A stretch of 62,356 nt of DNA from positions 1 to 62,356 of the forward strand of contig JAIXSR010000050.1 in the NCBI GenBank assembly GCA_027484605.1, in the 5' to 3' direction. Positions 17,860 to 35,400 of the stretch are shown here, in pieces. The DNA is from Hyphomicrobiales bacterium. GTDB taxonomy: Bacteria > Pseudomonadota > Alphaproteobacteria > Rhizobiales > Beijerinckiaceae. Under the pieces are notes generated by a model. That model was not told where the DNA came from. It made no database searches and worked only from the letters and a program-made list of their open reading frames with translations. Numbering within the stretch: the first letter of the stretch is position 1; each line of letters begins with the position of its first letter. The position numbers and the translations under genes are program-made.

Positions 17860-18797
17860 GGCGAACCTCCCGATGCAAGCATGCGCAGGGCGAAGGCGGA
17901 AACCATCATGCCCGAGACATAGAGGGTGATGCCGGTCGCATTGTACCAGGGCGCGCGCCCGCGCGGATCGGAGAGCAGGCGCTTCATCAGCGCGATCTGG
18001 GCGAGCAGGATGCCGGCAACGAGCCCGGCATGGACCGGGGCGTTCCAGAGCCAGAGCAGCAGCATGACCACGACCTGCGGCAGGGCCATGACCCAGCAGG
18101 CCAGCAGGGCGGCGCGCTCCGCGCCGAGCTGGGCCGGGACGGAGCGGAGCCCCATCTGCCGATCGCCCTCGATCGACTTGAAATCGTTCAGGGTCATGAT
18201 GCCATGCGCGCCCAGCGAATAGAGCAGCGCGATCCAGACCAGCCTTGTATCCGGGAATGTCCCCAGGATGGCGGCGGCGGCCGTGAACCAGGGCAGGCCC
18301 TCATAGCAGAGGCCGACCGCGGCATTGCCGATCCAGCCATTGCGTTTCAGGCGGAAGGGCGGCGCGGAATAGGCCCAGGCCAGCGCGAGGCCGAGCAGGG
18401 TCGCCACCAATACCCAGGGACCGAGAAGGGCCGCGACGAAGGCGGAAAGAACGGTCCAGACAATGGCGAAGCCGAGGGCCCATCGCCCCGGCACGCGTCC
18501 GGAGGGAATCGGCCGGCCCGGCTCGTTGATCGCATCGACATGCCGGTCGAACCAGTCATTGACGACCTGGCTCGTCCCGCAGACCAGCGGGCCGGCCAGG
18601 AGGATTCCGGCCGCCGCGGCAATCCAGCCGCCCGCGCCGGCAATGCCAACCGAGGCGACGCCGCAGGCATAGGCCCACATGGGCGGAAACCAGGTGATTG
18701 GCTTGAGCAATTCGACCATGGCGCTCAGCGCAGGCCGGTTCGATGCCGCGGCAGGAACCGGCTGCGTGCCACCGGAAGGGACAGGCGCCTCAATCAT
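17856..18797 (-). CDS. bchG: Bacteriochlorophyll synthase (geranylgeranyl transferase) BchG
   Basis: 313 residues. A UbiA-family membrane prenyltransferase esterifying bacteriochlorophyllide a with geranylgeranyl diphosphate. The Asp-rich motif NDWFDRHVDAINEPGRPIPS near 80-99 and the second motif LNDFKSIEGDRQMGLRSVP near 203-221 are complete, with about eight to nine membrane segments. The first ~25 residues are Pro/Ala-rich and poorly conserved. It opens the operon bchG-pucC-like-bchP-tspO-95-residue protein, with PpsR-type sites 30-71 bases upstream. Confidence 0.95.
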   Translation of the reverse strand: MIEAPVPSGGTQPVPAAASNRPALSAMVELLKPITWFPPMWAYACGVASVGIAGAGGWIAAAAGILLAGPLVCGTSQVVNDWFDRHVDAINEPGRPIPSGRVPGRWALGFAIVWTVLSAFVAALLGPWVLVATLLGLALAWAYSAPPFRLKRNGWIGNAAVGLCYEGLPWFTAAAAILGTFPDTRLVWIALLYSLGAHGIMTLNDFKSIEGDRQMGLRSVPAQLGAERAALLACWVMALPQVVVMLLLWLWNAPVHAGLVAGILLAQIALMKRLLSDPRGRAPWYNATGITLYVSGMMVSAFALRMLASGGSP

Positions 18798-18826
18798 GGG
18801 GCAACGGTAGTCCCGGTCGCCCCATC

Positions 18827-18868
18827 CGTCAATTTAGATTTACACTTTTTTGTCGCGATAAATTGACA
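18827..18868. promoter_or_regulatory. Paired PpsR/CrtJ-type operator upstream of bchG
   Basis: A perfect site, TGTCGCGATAAATTGACA at 18851-18868, and a one-mismatch partner, CGTCAATTTAGATTTACA at 18827-18844 (CGT in place of TGT), are separated by 6 bases. The region is conspicuously AT-rich against the GC-rich surroundings. On the bchG strand 18832-18827 reads TTGACG, a plausible -35 element. It lies between the 3' end of ppsR and bchG, giving bchG its own promoter. The pair is seen; function is inferred. Confidence 0.7.
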
Positions 18869-18885
18869 CTGCCGCAAAGCGGATG

Positions 18886-20334
18886 TCAGTCCTCATCCGG
18901 CACATCGGGATCGAGATCGCCGAGACCATGGCGCCGCATCTTGGCATAGAAACTCTGCCGGCTGAGCCCGAGCATCTGCGCGGCGGAGGCCCGGTTGTCG
19001 CCGGACCGTTCGAGCGCCGCCTCGATGCAGAGCCGCTCGATCATGTCGCTGGACTCGCGCACCATGTCCTTGAGGGAAACCCGGCCGACCAGCTCGGTCA
19101 GCTGTTCGACGGAACGATGGAGCGTCCGGCCGCGATGGCCGTTCAGCGCCTGCCGGATCCCGTTGTTGCGGATCACGAAGCCATAGGCCGGGGAATCCCC
19201 CGTCAAGGCCGGAACCGCCGAAACCTCGACCTGCTCGACGCTGCCATAGGAGCCGCGCAGCACCGTGGCGAAGGCGCGCATGGCGCGGCTTTCCTCGAGG
19301 CGCGCCATGATCAGGTCCATGTCGACGCCCGGCCGGCCGAGCCAATGTTCAAGCGGTTCACCCACGGCCTGGGTCTTGGCCCCGAGCTGCGCCAGATCGA
19401 GGAAAGCCTGGTTGCATTCGACGATCTTCAGATTGGCATCGATGACCACGAACCCATCGGGCAATTGCTCGATGACACCCATGACCTTGCTGGCCAGGGC
19501 TTCGGCCCCCGTGGTCTGGCGGGCCGCGACATGCGGCGTCAGGCGAACCAGCAGGTAGACCACCTGGTCCTGCCGGAAGACCGAGGCCGCGACAGAGAAA
19601 AGCTGGCCGTTCTGGGCGAGGCGCGCCTCGACTTCAGGCACCTTGCCTGCGCGGCGGGCGGTCTTCAGCGCGGCTTCGAGCGCTTCGGCGCCGTCATAGG
19701 TGAAGCAGGAGAGAATCGACTGGTTGACCAGCCGGTCCGCGCCATTGCCGATCTGGCGCATGGCCGCAGGATTGGCCTCGACGATGCGCAACGTGATGGA
19801 ATCGACGATCAGCACCGGCTCGGTAGCGAGATGGAAGAGCATGCGATAGCGGGTTTCCGCTGCCCGCATGCGTGCATATTCCTGCTCCATTGCCTCCTGG
19901 GTCTCGACCAGGCGGCGCTGCAGCTGGGCCAAACCGCGCAGATCACGCCCGATCGCCACGAAACGCCCGGTCTTTCCCAGCGCCATCGTGGAATAGCGGA
20001 TCGGGACGTCGATGCCTGACCGTGTGGGATGGTTGATCTCGCGCGGCTGGACCAGGACACCACGGACGGAACCGCGGATCAGATCGTCGACCTTGGCACG
20101 GCTTTCATTGGTGACGGTCTCGATCCATTTGCGGCCACGCCAGTCCGGATCGACCTCGCCGGCCAGTTCGGCATTGCCGAGCACGATATCATGGATCACG
20201 CCATGCTCATCGATGATGAGGGCGATGTCGGACATCGAGGCAAGCAGCTTCTCGGCCAGATCCGGAGACAGGCCTTCTGCCCAGCCTATCCGGAGACCGT
20301 CAGCGTTGTTGCTGCTGGATGATCCAAATTCCAT
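18886..20334 (-). CDS. ppsR: Transcriptional repressor PpsR/CrtJ
   Basis: 482 residues. The aerobic/redox repressor of bch, crt and light-harvesting genes. The layout is an N-terminal domain, PAS domains (around 30-130, 160-270 and 285-395) with a linking coiled-coil helix near 132-165, and a Fis-type helix-turn-helix at the C-terminus (CIEAALERSGDNRASAAQML near 436-455, then GLSRQSFYAKMRRHGL). Cysteines are at 210, 307 and 436; C436 sits at the start of the HTH like the redox-active cysteine of Rhodobacter PpsR, while no cysteine is near 250. It is followed by bchG and preceded by ppaA on the same strand. Confidence 0.95.
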   Translation of the reverse strand: MEFGSSSSNNADGLRIGWAEGLSPDLAEKLLASMSDIALIIDEHGVIHDIVLGNAELAGEVDPDWRGRKWIETVTNESRAKVDDLIRGSVRGVLVQPREINHPTRSGIDVPIRYSTMALGKTGRFVAIGRDLRGLAQLQRRLVETQEAMEQEYARMRAAETRYRMLFHLATEPVLIVDSITLRIVEANPAAMRQIGNGADRLVNQSILSCFTYDGAEALEAALKTARRAGKVPEVEARLAQNGQLFSVAASVFRQDQVVYLLVRLTPHVAARQTTGAEALASKVMGVIEQLPDGFVVIDANLKIVECNQAFLDLAQLGAKTQAVGEPLEHWLGRPGVDMDLIMARLEESRAMRAFATVLRGSYGSVEQVEVSAVPALTGDSPAYGFVIRNNGIRQALNGHRGRTLHRSVEQLTELVGRVSLKDMVRESSDMIERLCIEAALERSGDNRASAAQMLGLSRQSFYAKMRRHGLGDLDPDVPDED

Positions 20335-20443
20335 TTTCTTCTCAGCGTCCTCGGGTCGATATACCTCTAGGTCGTCATGTCAGGCAAGGTTCGGGCCAAC
20401 AGCGTGCTGCCGGTTTGGGCGAAGAAAGCGGCAGCATCAAGAC

Positions 20444-21406
20444 TCAATCAAGACGCGCCGGCTTCATCATGCGATTGACTGCTGCAACAACATCCGGCCC
20501 CGCGCAAGCCTCGATATCGGCGCCGAAGGCCAATGCTTTTGTCGGTTCCACAAGAAAGGCCGAGCCGCCTAGCAGAATCTTGACGTCCGGATTCAGCGAA
20601 GAGTCCCGGATGCGCCTGACGAGGCCGGTCAACTGACTGACCGAGGCGTCGCTGCTGGCCGTGAGGCCGACCACGTCGAACCATTCTGTCCGCACCCGCT
20701 CCAGCAGGTCCGGCCGGCTGAGGCCGATCTCGGCAACAACTTCCCAGCCATCGCGCATGAAGAAGGCCTCCGCGACCGAGGCACCGAACGTGTGCATCTC
20801 GCCCGGCACCGCCGAAATGAAGATCCGGCGCGGGGTCTGGTCGGGGTCATATTCCGGCGCGAGGGTCGGGCCGTAGACGCGGATCAACTGCTGGAGGCGG
20901 GTCATCGCGATCGTGACCTCGACAAAGCTGAGGACATCCTCCTCCCAGAGACGACCGAGCTTCCGCGCGGCCGGCCCAAGCAATTCGAGGACGATGCGGT
21001 CAAACGGCACATCGGAAATCAGCAGGTTGTCGACGAAATCCACCGCGGCTTCGACGCGCTGGTCAAGCAGGATGCGGAGGAAGCGCTCGGCAATCGCGGG
21101 CGATTCCACATCCGGAATCTCGAGCACCCTCGAGGAGAGCGCCTCGCTCGGCCGGTAGCGCGCCGGCGCTTCGCGATGGAGCAGCATCAGGCGGGGAATG
21201 ATCTCGGATTCAATGGTGCGCGCGAGAGGCCCCATATCCGGCATGCTGCTGGGGTAATCGGGGCGAGCGAGCCTGTCCGGGCGAGTGGGCCTGTGGGGCG
21301 TTGCGCGAGGCATTGCACTCTCCGGGCCCGATCGCGTTACCGCTTTATCGTCCCCAAGATCGGGAACGGCGTCAGCACTCATGATGTCGTCCGAACTGCT
21401 CGCCAT
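20444..21406 (-). CDS. ppaA: Antirepressor PpaA/AerR, cobalamin-binding type
   Basis: 320 residues from ATG 21406, preceded by GGGAGGAG; an in-frame extension upstream lacks support. AerR/PpaA proteins bind hydroxocobalamin or similar ligands and relieve PpsR/CrtJ repression. Residues 105-180 form the helical cap of B12-binding domains; the Rossmann half has the short-form ligand motif GEMHTFGASVAEAFF, with H205 as the likely axial ligand, then ILLGGSAF near 278. The first ~60 residues are low-complexity and probably disordered. It lies 109 bases upstream of ppsR, and a shared transcript is likely. Confidence 0.92.
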   Translation of the reverse strand: MASSSDDIMSADAVPDLGDDKAVTRSGPESAMPRATPHRPTRPDRLARPDYPSSMPDMGPLARTIESEIIPRLMLLHREAPARYRPSEALSSRVLEIPDVESPAIAERFLRILLDQRVEAAVDFVDNLLISDVPFDRIVLELLGPAARKLGRLWEEDVLSFVEVTIAMTRLQQLIRVYGPTLAPEYDPDQTPRRIFISAVPGEMHTFGASVAEAFFMRDGWEVVAEIGLSRPDLLERVRTEWFDVVGLTASSDASVSQLTGLVRRIRDSSLNPDVKILLGGSAFLVEPTKALAFGADIEACAGPDVVAAVNRMMKPARLD

Positions 21407-23616
<2,210 letters not shown>

Positions 23617-23617
23617 G

Positions 23618-25202
23618 ATGCAGCTCACGGTCTGGACCTACGAGGGACCTCCCCATGTCGGCGCGATGCGCGTCGCCACCGCGATGCGGGACCTGCATTA
23701 CGTGCTGCATGCGCCGCAGGGCGACACCTATGCCGACCTGCTCTTCACGATGATCGAGCGCCGGTCCAAGCGGCCGCCGGTCACCTACACGACATTCCAG
23801 GCCCGCGATCTCGGCGGCGACACGGCCGCCCTGTTCCAGACGGCGTGCCACGAGGCCTATGAGCGGTTCAAGCCCAAGGCGATGATCGTCGGCGCCTCCT
23901 GCACCGGCGAGCTGATCCAGGATGATCCGGCCGGCCTTGCCAAGGCGAGCGGCCTGCCGATCCCGGTCATTCCGCTGGAATTGCCGAGCTACCAGAAAAA
24001 GGAAAACTGGGGCGCGGCCGAAACCTTCTACCAGATCGTCCGGCATCTCGCGGGCCCGCATGCGTTGCCGCCGAATGCCGCCCGCCCGGTCCGTGCGGCC
24101 GGCGAGAAGCCGCGCTGCAACCTGCTCGGCCCGACAGCCCTCGGCTTCCGCCATCGCGATGATGTCCGGGCCATTTCCGGCCTGCTGGAGCGGATGGGCA
24201 TCGCCATCAATGTCACCGCGCCGTGGGAAGCCAGCCCCGCCGATATTGCCCGGCTCGGCAATGCTGATTTCAACGTGGTGCTGTATCCGGAAATCGCCGG
24301 TCCCGCCGCCCAGTGGCTCAAGCGGTCCTTCGGGCAGCCGATCGTCTCGACCGTGCCGATCGGTGTCGGCGCGACGCGCGACTTCATCACCGAGGTGGCA
24401 CGGCTGGCCGAGATCGATCCGGCGCCCTTCCTCAAGGCCGAGGAAAGCCGCCTGCCCTGGTATTCGCGCTCCGTCGATTCGACCTATCTCACCGGCAAGC
24501 GCGTCTTCATCTTCGGCGATGCCACCCATGCCATCGCCGCGGCCCGCGTGGCACGCGAGGAACTCGGCTTCGAGGTGGTCGGGCTCGGCACCTACAGCCG
24601 CGAATTCGCCCGCGATGTCCGCGAGGCCGCCGCCCGCCACGGGATCGAGGCGCTGATCACCGATGATTACCTCGAGGTCGAGGCCAAGGTGGCGGAGCTC
24701 CAGCCCGAACTCGTGCTGGGCACGCAGATGGAGCGCCATATCGCCAAGCGCCTCGGCGTGCCCTGCGCCGTGATCTCGGCGCCGGTCCATGTGCAGGATT
24801 TCCCGGCACGCTATTCGCCGCAGATGGGGTTCGAAGGCGCCGATGTGCTGTTCGATACCTGGGTCCATCCGCTGATGATGGGCCTCGAGGAGCATCTGCT
24901 CGGCATGTTCCGGGATGATTTCGAATTCCATGACGGGGCCGCCCCCTCGCATCTCGGCCATGCCAGCCGCGCCCCGGCGGCGCCCCCTGCCGTGGAGCCG
25001 GCAATCGAGGTCGCGGCGCCGGCCATGGCCGCAGCCGGCACCGCCGAGATTGCCGTCGTCGAAGGACCGAGCGGCTGGGCCCCCGAGGCCGAACAGGAAT
25101 TGCGGAAAATCCCCTTCTTCGTGCGGGGGAAGGCCCGCCGGAACACCGAGAGCTTCGCCGGCCAGAGAGGTATTCGCCTGATCACCGTGGAGACGCTGTA
25201 CG

Positions 25203-25228
<26 letters not shown>
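23618..25228 (+). CDS. bchB: Dark-operative protochlorophyllide reductase subunit BchB
   Basis: 536 residues. NifK-like partner of BchN. D36 in [12 protein letters not shown] matches the unusual aspartate that supplies the fourth ligand to the NB-protein iron-sulfur cluster. [15 protein letters not shown] near 91-105 and the substrate region [10 protein letters not shown] are present. A Pro/Ala-rich linker (about 445-480) joins the small C-terminal domain ([20 protein letters not shown]). The gene overlaps the start of bchH by 26 bases. Confidence 0.96.
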
Positions 25229-30548
<5,320 letters not shown>

Positions 30549-30552
<4 letters not shown>

Positions 30553-31979
30553 TCAACCTCAACCGCCTGATCCTGGAACAGCTGAAGCGGATCGATTCCC
30601 GCTATCTTCCCTTCGCCGACGCCGCCACGCCGGAGCTTCCACTCGGGCGGCTGTTGCGGCTGGCGCTGTTCCAGGTTTCGGTAGGTATGGCAACGGTGCT
30701 GCTGCTCGGCACGCTCAACCGGGTGATGATCGTCGAGCTGAGCGTCTCCGCCTCGCTTGTCGCGGTTATGGTGGCGATCCCCTTCCTGGCTGCGCCCTTC
30801 CGGGCGCTGGTCGGGTTCCGGTCGGACACGCATCGCTCCGCCTTCGGCCTGAGGCGCGTGCCCTATGTCTGGACCGGCACGCTGCTGCAGTTCAGCGGGC
30901 TGGCCATCATGCCCTTCGCGGTTCTCCTGCTCGGCACCGACCATAACGCACCCGCCTGGGTCGGTCAGGTCGCGGCCGCCCTCGCCTTCCTGCTGGCCGG
31001 CACGGGCCTGCACACGACGCAGACGGCCGGGCTTGCCCTCGCCACCGACCTCGCCGCCGAGGATCAGCGGCCCCGTGTCGTCGCGCTGATGTATGTCGTG
31101 TTCCTGATCGGCACGATCGTCAGCGGCTATGTGTTCTCGCTGTTCCTGGCCGATTTCAGCCCGGTGCGCCTGATCCAGGTGGTCCAGGGCGCGGCGGTGG
31201 CGACCTTCATCCTCAATGTGGTCGCGCTCTGGAAGCAGGAGGCGCGCCGCGCGCCGCCGCCCAGGACCGAAACAAAGCCGAGCTTCCGCGAGGCCTGGGC
31301 GCTGTTCGCCGCCAACAGGCCGGCGAGGCGCTTCCTCGTGGCGGTCGGCTTCGGCACGGCCGGGTTCAACATGCAGGACATCATCCTCGAGCCGTACGGC
31401 GCCGAGGTGCTGGGGCTGTCGGTCAGCGCGACGACGATGCTGACGGCCCTCCTCGGTGCGGGCTCGCTGGTGGCGTTCGCGCTGGCGGCGCGCTGGCTGG
31501 CCCTCGGGCTCCATCCCTGCCGGCTGGCGGCATTCGGCGTGCTGGCCGGGCTGGTGGCCTTCCCCATGGTGATCTTTGCCGGCGCGCTGCAATCGCCGAT
31601 CCTGTTCCAGGCCGGAGTTTGCCTGATCGGCTTCGGCGCCGGACTCTTCGCCGTCAGCACGCTGATGGCCGCGATGTCGCTGGAAACCGGCGGCCTGACC
31701 GGCCTCGCGCTCGGCGCCTGGGGTGCCGTGCAGGCCAGTTGCGCCGGCCTCGCCATCGCCTTGGGCGGGATCGTCCGCGACAGCATTGCCATGCTGGGCA
31801 AGGCGGGCTCGCTCGGGGCGGCGGTCACCTCACCCTCCGCCGCCTATGGCTTCGTCTACCACATCGAAATCCTGCTTCTTTTCTCGACGCTTGTCGCGCT
31901 CGGGCCGCTGGTCCGCACACGGTTCAGCCGCGAGGAAAGGGGCTCGACCCGACTGCGTCTTGCCGAGTTCCCCAGTTAA
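30549..31979 (+). CDS. lhaA: Light-harvesting complex assembly protein LhaA (PucC family)
   Basis: 476 residues with about 12 membrane helices, a BCD-family major facilitator protein needed for light-harvesting 1 assembly in Rhodobacter. It opens with NLNRLILEQLKRIDSRYLPF and has GTLNRVMIVELSVSASLVA near 54-72, FGLRRVPYVWTGTLLQFSG near 98 and MQDIILEPYGAEVLG in the middle. It is the canonical LhaA position between bchM and puhA. A second family member lies at 16513-17859. Confidence 0.94.
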
Positions 31980-32003
31980 CCCCCGCTTCGAGGAGGACAT
32001 CCC

Positions 32004-32780
32004 ATGGAGCCACAAAGTTTCGCCAACCATTACGATCTCGCGATCGTCTCGCTGTACATGTTCTGGATCTTCTTTGCCGGGCTGATCTACTACCTGCAGC
32101 GCGAAGCCCAGCGCGAAGGCTACCCGGTCGAGGAAGCCACGCAGCCCGGCAAGTTCCGGCTGAAGAGCCTCATGTTCTACCCGCCGGCAAAAACCTTCCT
32201 TCTGCCCGACGGGTCGACCAAGATCGCCCCGGATGGGATGCCGGATGCCCGCCCTGTTCCGGGCAAGGCCATCTCGAGAGTCCCGGGTGCCCCGATCGAG
32301 CCCAACAATACCGTTCCGCTGAATGATTGCATCGGGCCGGGCTCCTGGGCCGAACGCGCCGACAAGCCGGACCTGACCACCCATATGACGCCGCGAATCG
32401 TGCCGATGCGCGTCGCCACCAGCTACACCACAGCCTCGCGCGATCCTGATCCCCGCGGCATGCCGGTGGTCGGCTGTGACGGCGCAATCGGCGGCAACGT
32501 CGTCGATATCTGGGTCGACCGCTCGGAAGCCCTCGCCCGCTATCTCGAGGTCGAAACGGCCAAGGGCAAGCGCCGCGTCCTGCTGCCGATAACCTTCTCG
32601 GTGGTCAAGACCTGGCCGGGCCGCGTGGTCGTGGATGCGATTACCGGTGCGCAATTCGAGAATGTCCCCGGCACGGCCAAGCCGGATATCGTGACCCTGC
32701 TCGAAGAGGACAAGATCTGCGCCTATTACGGCTCGGGTACCCTCTATGCGACGCCGGACCGTGCGGAGCCGCTGATATGA
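32004..32780 (+). CDS. puhA: Photosynthetic reaction centre H subunit PuhA
   Basis: 258 residues. H chain of the type II reaction centre: a single N-terminal membrane helix (about 12-31, LAIVSLYMFWIFFAGLIYYL), the REAQREGYP stretch at the cytoplasmic surface, then a globular PRC-barrel domain with GCDGAIGGNVVDIWVDRSE near 153-171. A good GAGGAGG ribosome-binding site lies upstream. It is the only structural reaction-centre gene in view; the L, M and LH1 genes (puf) must lie elsewhere. Confidence 0.96.
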   Translation: MEPQSFANHYDLAIVSLYMFWIFFAGLIYYLQREAQREGYPVEEATQPGKFRLKSLMFYPPAKTFLLPDGSTKIAPDGMPDARPVPGKAISRVPGAPIEPNNTVPLNDCIGPGSWAERADKPDLTTHMTPRIVPMRVATSYTTASRDPDPRGMPVVGCDGAIGGNVVDIWVDRSEALARYLEVETAKGKRRVLLPITFSVVKTWPGRVVVDAITGAQFENVPGTAKPDIVTLLEEDKICAYYGSGTLYATPDRAEPLI

Positions 32781-33463
32781 GTAATCACGACGATTTCGCC
32801 GTAGAGCCGGTGCGGGGCCTTCCCGCCCGGCTTCCGGAGGGCGAAACCCTGCTCTGGCAGGGAGCGCCCGACTGGAAGGTCCTCGCCTGGCGCGGCTTCC
32901 ACCTGCGCTTCGTCTCGGCCTATTTCGGTGTGCTGATCGGCTGGACCGCTTTCAGCACCTGGTGGGTCGGCGGTGGCTGGCCGATGGTGTTCCGCTCCAT
33001 CGTGCCGATCACCCTTGCCGCCCTGCTCGCCATCGGCCTGCTGGCGCTCGTCGCCTGGATGGTCGCGCGATCGAGCGTCTACAGCATCACCTCGAAGCGC
33101 GTCGTGATGCGGTTCGGCGTGGCCCTGCCGATGACGTTCAACCTCCCCTTCGCCTGCATCGAGGGCGCCTCGGCCCGCCGCTGGGCGGATGGTTCCGGCG
33201 ATATCAGCCTGGCGATGGGCGAGAAAAGCGGCCTCAACGCGCTGGTGCTCTGGCCGCATGCCCGGCCCTGGCATCTGAGCAAGCCGGAGCCGAGCTTCCG
33301 CGCCATCGCGGATCTCGACGCGGTCGCCGCCGTTTTGGCCAATGCCCTCAAGGCAGCCAATCCGGAAGGCGAGACGAGCCTGATGCCGCCGGCGGCACGC
33401 CCCGTGCCGTTGCCGGACACGCCGCTGATCGAGGGGTCGTCCCTCGCATCGGCCGCCCGCTGA
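32777..33463 (+). CDS. puhB: Photosynthetic complex assembly protein PuhB
   Basis: 228 residues with about three hydrophobic segments (roughly 45-65, 72-97) and a PH-like domain beginning with the signature SVYSITSKRVVMRFGVALPM near 102-121. PuhB homologues assist reaction-centre assembly. It overlaps puhA by 4 bases and precedes puhC by 14. The C-terminus after residue 195 is Pro/Ala-rich and probably unstructured. Identity rests on the fold signature plus position. Confidence 0.92.
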   Translation: MSNHDDFAVEPVRGLPARLPEGETLLWQGAPDWKVLAWRGFHLRFVSAYFGVLIGWTAFSTWWVGGGWPMVFRSIVPITLAALLAIGLLALVAWMVARSSVYSITSKRVVMRFGVALPMTFNLPFACIEGASARRWADGSGDISLAMGEKSGLNALVLWPHARPWHLSKPEPSFRAIADLDAVAAVLANALKAANPEGETSLMPPAARPVPLPDTPLIEGSSLASAAR

Positions 33464-33477
33464 GACAGGAGACGACG

Positions 33478-33972
33478 ATGGCACAGGTGGCAAAAGGTTC
33501 GGTTTTCCCGGGATGGTTCCTGGCCGGAGCCGGTGGCCTGATGGCCCTTGCCTTGGTCTCGGCCGGGATCGGCCGTTACCAGAAATCGGTCAACGGGCCG
33601 GCACCGATGCCGCCCGTTATCGCCGAGGTCTCGATCCGCTTCGATGGCCAGCAGGATGGCAGCATGCTTATCCGGCGGCTTCCCGATGACAGGGTGATCG
33701 AGCATCTCCCCACCGATGGAAGCGGCTTCATGCGCGGCATCCATCGCAGCCTCAACCGCGACCGCGCCATGCGGCAGCTCGACCCGGCCGCCCCCTATCT
33801 GCTGGTCCGGCGCACCAATGGCCGCCAGGCGGTCATCGACCCGCTCTCGGGGGAGCGGATCGAACTCGACGGTTTCGGCCCCAGCCACAGCCAGCATGTC
33901 GGCCGGCTGATTGACCAGGGACAAAGCCAGACCGGACTTTCCACGCCTAGCATGACGAAAAACCAGAACTAA
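33478..33972 (+). CDS. puhC: Photosynthetic complex assembly protein PuhC
   Basis: 164 residues from ATG 33478 with CAGGAG upstream. One N-terminal membrane helix (about 12-32, WFLAGAGGLMALALVSAGIG) followed by a periplasmic domain with VSIRFDGQQDGSMLIRRLPD near 51-70 and GSGFMRGIHRSLNRDR near 84-99, the family hallmark. It promotes optimal reaction-centre/LH1 levels in Rhodobacter. It stands in the fixed puhA-puhB-puhC order. Confidence 0.92.
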   Translation: MAQVAKGSVFPGWFLAGAGGLMALALVSAGIGRYQKSVNGPAPMPPVIAEVSIRFDGQQDGSMLIRRLPDDRVIEHLPTDGSGFMRGIHRSLNRDRAMRQLDPAAPYLLVRRTNGRQAVIDPLSGERIELDGFGPSHSQHVGRLIDQGQSQTGLSTPSMTKNQN

Positions 33973-33986
33973 ACGGAGCAAAACCG

Positions 33987-34304
33987 ATGCAGCTTGGAAC
34001 CCATTCCCCCCCGGACATGCACGCCCGCAAATTCGATGTCGGCTGCACGATCCGTGTGTCCCATACCTTCGAAAGCCTCCATGCCCATGTCGAGCTGGAT
34101 GACAACATCCCGATCTTTCCGGGCGACGAGGTGATCGTCCATGGCTCGCCGGTGAAGGTGCCCTATGGCGAGACTGCCGAAATCCGCCGGACCGCCACGG
34201 TTGTCCGCGCCGGTCCGATCGAACGGCTGTGGACCAAGGCCACAGGCCGTCTCGAAATGATGGAACTGCTTGAATTCAGCTTCTCGGAAAGGACCCGGCT
34301 ATGA
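33987..34304 (+). CDS. Conserved 105-residue protein between puhC and acsF
   Basis: 105 residues, soluble, with a beta-rich look: [39 protein letters not shown] and an alternation of charged and aliphatic residues; no signal peptide, membrane helix or metal motif is seen. A protein of this kind is typically found at this place in puh operons of aerobic phototrophs. Its stop overlaps acsF by 4 bases, suggesting it acts with the cyclase or with reaction-centre assembly. Function unknown. Confidence 0.85.
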   Translation: MQLGTHSPPDMHARKFDVGCTIRVSHTFESLHAHVELDDNIPIFPGDEVIVHGSPVKVPYGETAEIRRTATVVRAGPIERLWTKATGRLEMMELLEFSFSERTRL

Positions 34305-35386
34305 GCGCGACCACCACACTCGATGTCCGCAATGCCCCGGCGATCGACACCACGGAAGCCACGCGGATGGCGCAGGCCGACACGGTCCTGACGCCGCGTT
34401 TCTACACGACCGATTTTGACGAACTCGACCGGGTCGATGTCACGCCCGTCCGTGCGGAATGGGATGCGCTGCTTGCCGAGATGAAGAGCGACCCGAACAA
34501 GGGCCATTTCGTGCGGAATGCCGAATGGAACCCGGACATGTCCCATCTGCAGGGGCAGCTCCGCAAGGAGATGATCGATTTCCTGATCAGCTCCTGCACG
34601 GCCGAATTCTCGGGCTGCGTCCTCTACGCGGAAATGAAGAAGCGCGGGAAGAACAAGGAAATCTGCGATCTCTTCAAGTATATGAGCCGCGATGAAGCCC
34701 GCCATGCCGGATTCATCAACGACGCGCTGAAGGATTTCGGTGTCGGTGTCGATCTCGGCTTCCTGACGAAGTCGAAGAAATACACCTATTTCAAGCCGAA
34801 ATACATTTTCTACGCGACCTACCTGTCCGAGAAGATCGGCTATGCCCGCTATATCACCATCTTCCGGCATCTCGAAAAGCATCCGGAACTGCGGATCCAC
34901 CCGATCTTCAAGTGGTTCCAGGAATGGTGCAATGACGAGTTCCGGCATGGAGAGGCGTTCTCGCTGCTGATGCGGGCCAACCCGCATCTGCTGCGCGGCT
35001 ACAACAAGTACTGGATCCGCTTCTTCCTGCTCGCCGTGTTCTCGACCATGTATGTCCGCGACCATGCCCGGCCTGCCTTCCACGAGGCGCTCGGCATCGA
35101 TCCGAAGGAATACGGGATGCGCGTTTTCCGGGTGACGTCGGAAATCTCGCGCCAGTGCTTCCCGCTGGAGCTCGATATCGATCACCCGGCCTTCCAGCCG
35201 GGCCTCGAGCGGCTGCTCATGCTCAATAACAAGATCGCCGATGCCGACGAGCAGGGCGGCGTGATGGGCAAGATCAAGCGCTACGCTGCCATGGCGCAGG
35301 TCGCGGCGACGCTGGCGAAGCTCTACTTCCTGCCCGTCAAGACCAACGAGATCCCGGCCACCAGCCGGCTCCATCCGAGCTACTGA
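34301..35386 (+). CDS. acsF: Aerobic Mg-protoporphyrin IX monomethyl ester cyclase AcsF
   Basis: 361 residues. Oxygen-dependent diiron enzyme closing ring E of (bacterio)chlorophyll. The diiron ligands are present: E102 in TAEFSGC, E132-x-x-H135 in RDEARHAG and E213-x-x-H216 in NDEFRHGEA. With bchE absent from the window, this supports oxygen-dependent bacteriochlorophyll synthesis. It is coupled to the 105-residue gene upstream (ATGA) and is followed 14 bases on by puhE. Confidence 0.96.
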   Translation: MSATTTLDVRNAPAIDTTEATRMAQADTVLTPRFYTTDFDELDRVDVTPVRAEWDALLAEMKSDPNKGHFVRNAEWNPDMSHLQGQLRKEMIDFLISSCTAEFSGCVLYAEMKKRGKNKEICDLFKYMSRDEARHAGFINDALKDFGVGVDLGFLTKSKKYTYFKPKYIFYATYLSEKIGYARYITIFRHLEKHPELRIHPIFKWFQEWCNDEFRHGEAFSLLMRANPHLLRGYNKYWIRFFLLAVFSTMYVRDHARPAFHEALGIDPKEYGMRVFRVTSEISRQCFPLELDIDHPAFQPGLERLLMLNNKIADADEQGGVMGKIKRYAAMAQVAATLAKLYFLPVKTNEIPATSRLHPSY

Positions 35387-35400
35387 ACCGGAACCGCCCG

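Noticed and set aside
20335-20443. A PpsR site in front of ppsR itself
   Set aside because: The TGT near 20378 has no ACA at the required distance (nearest is 18 bases on); no pair is present.
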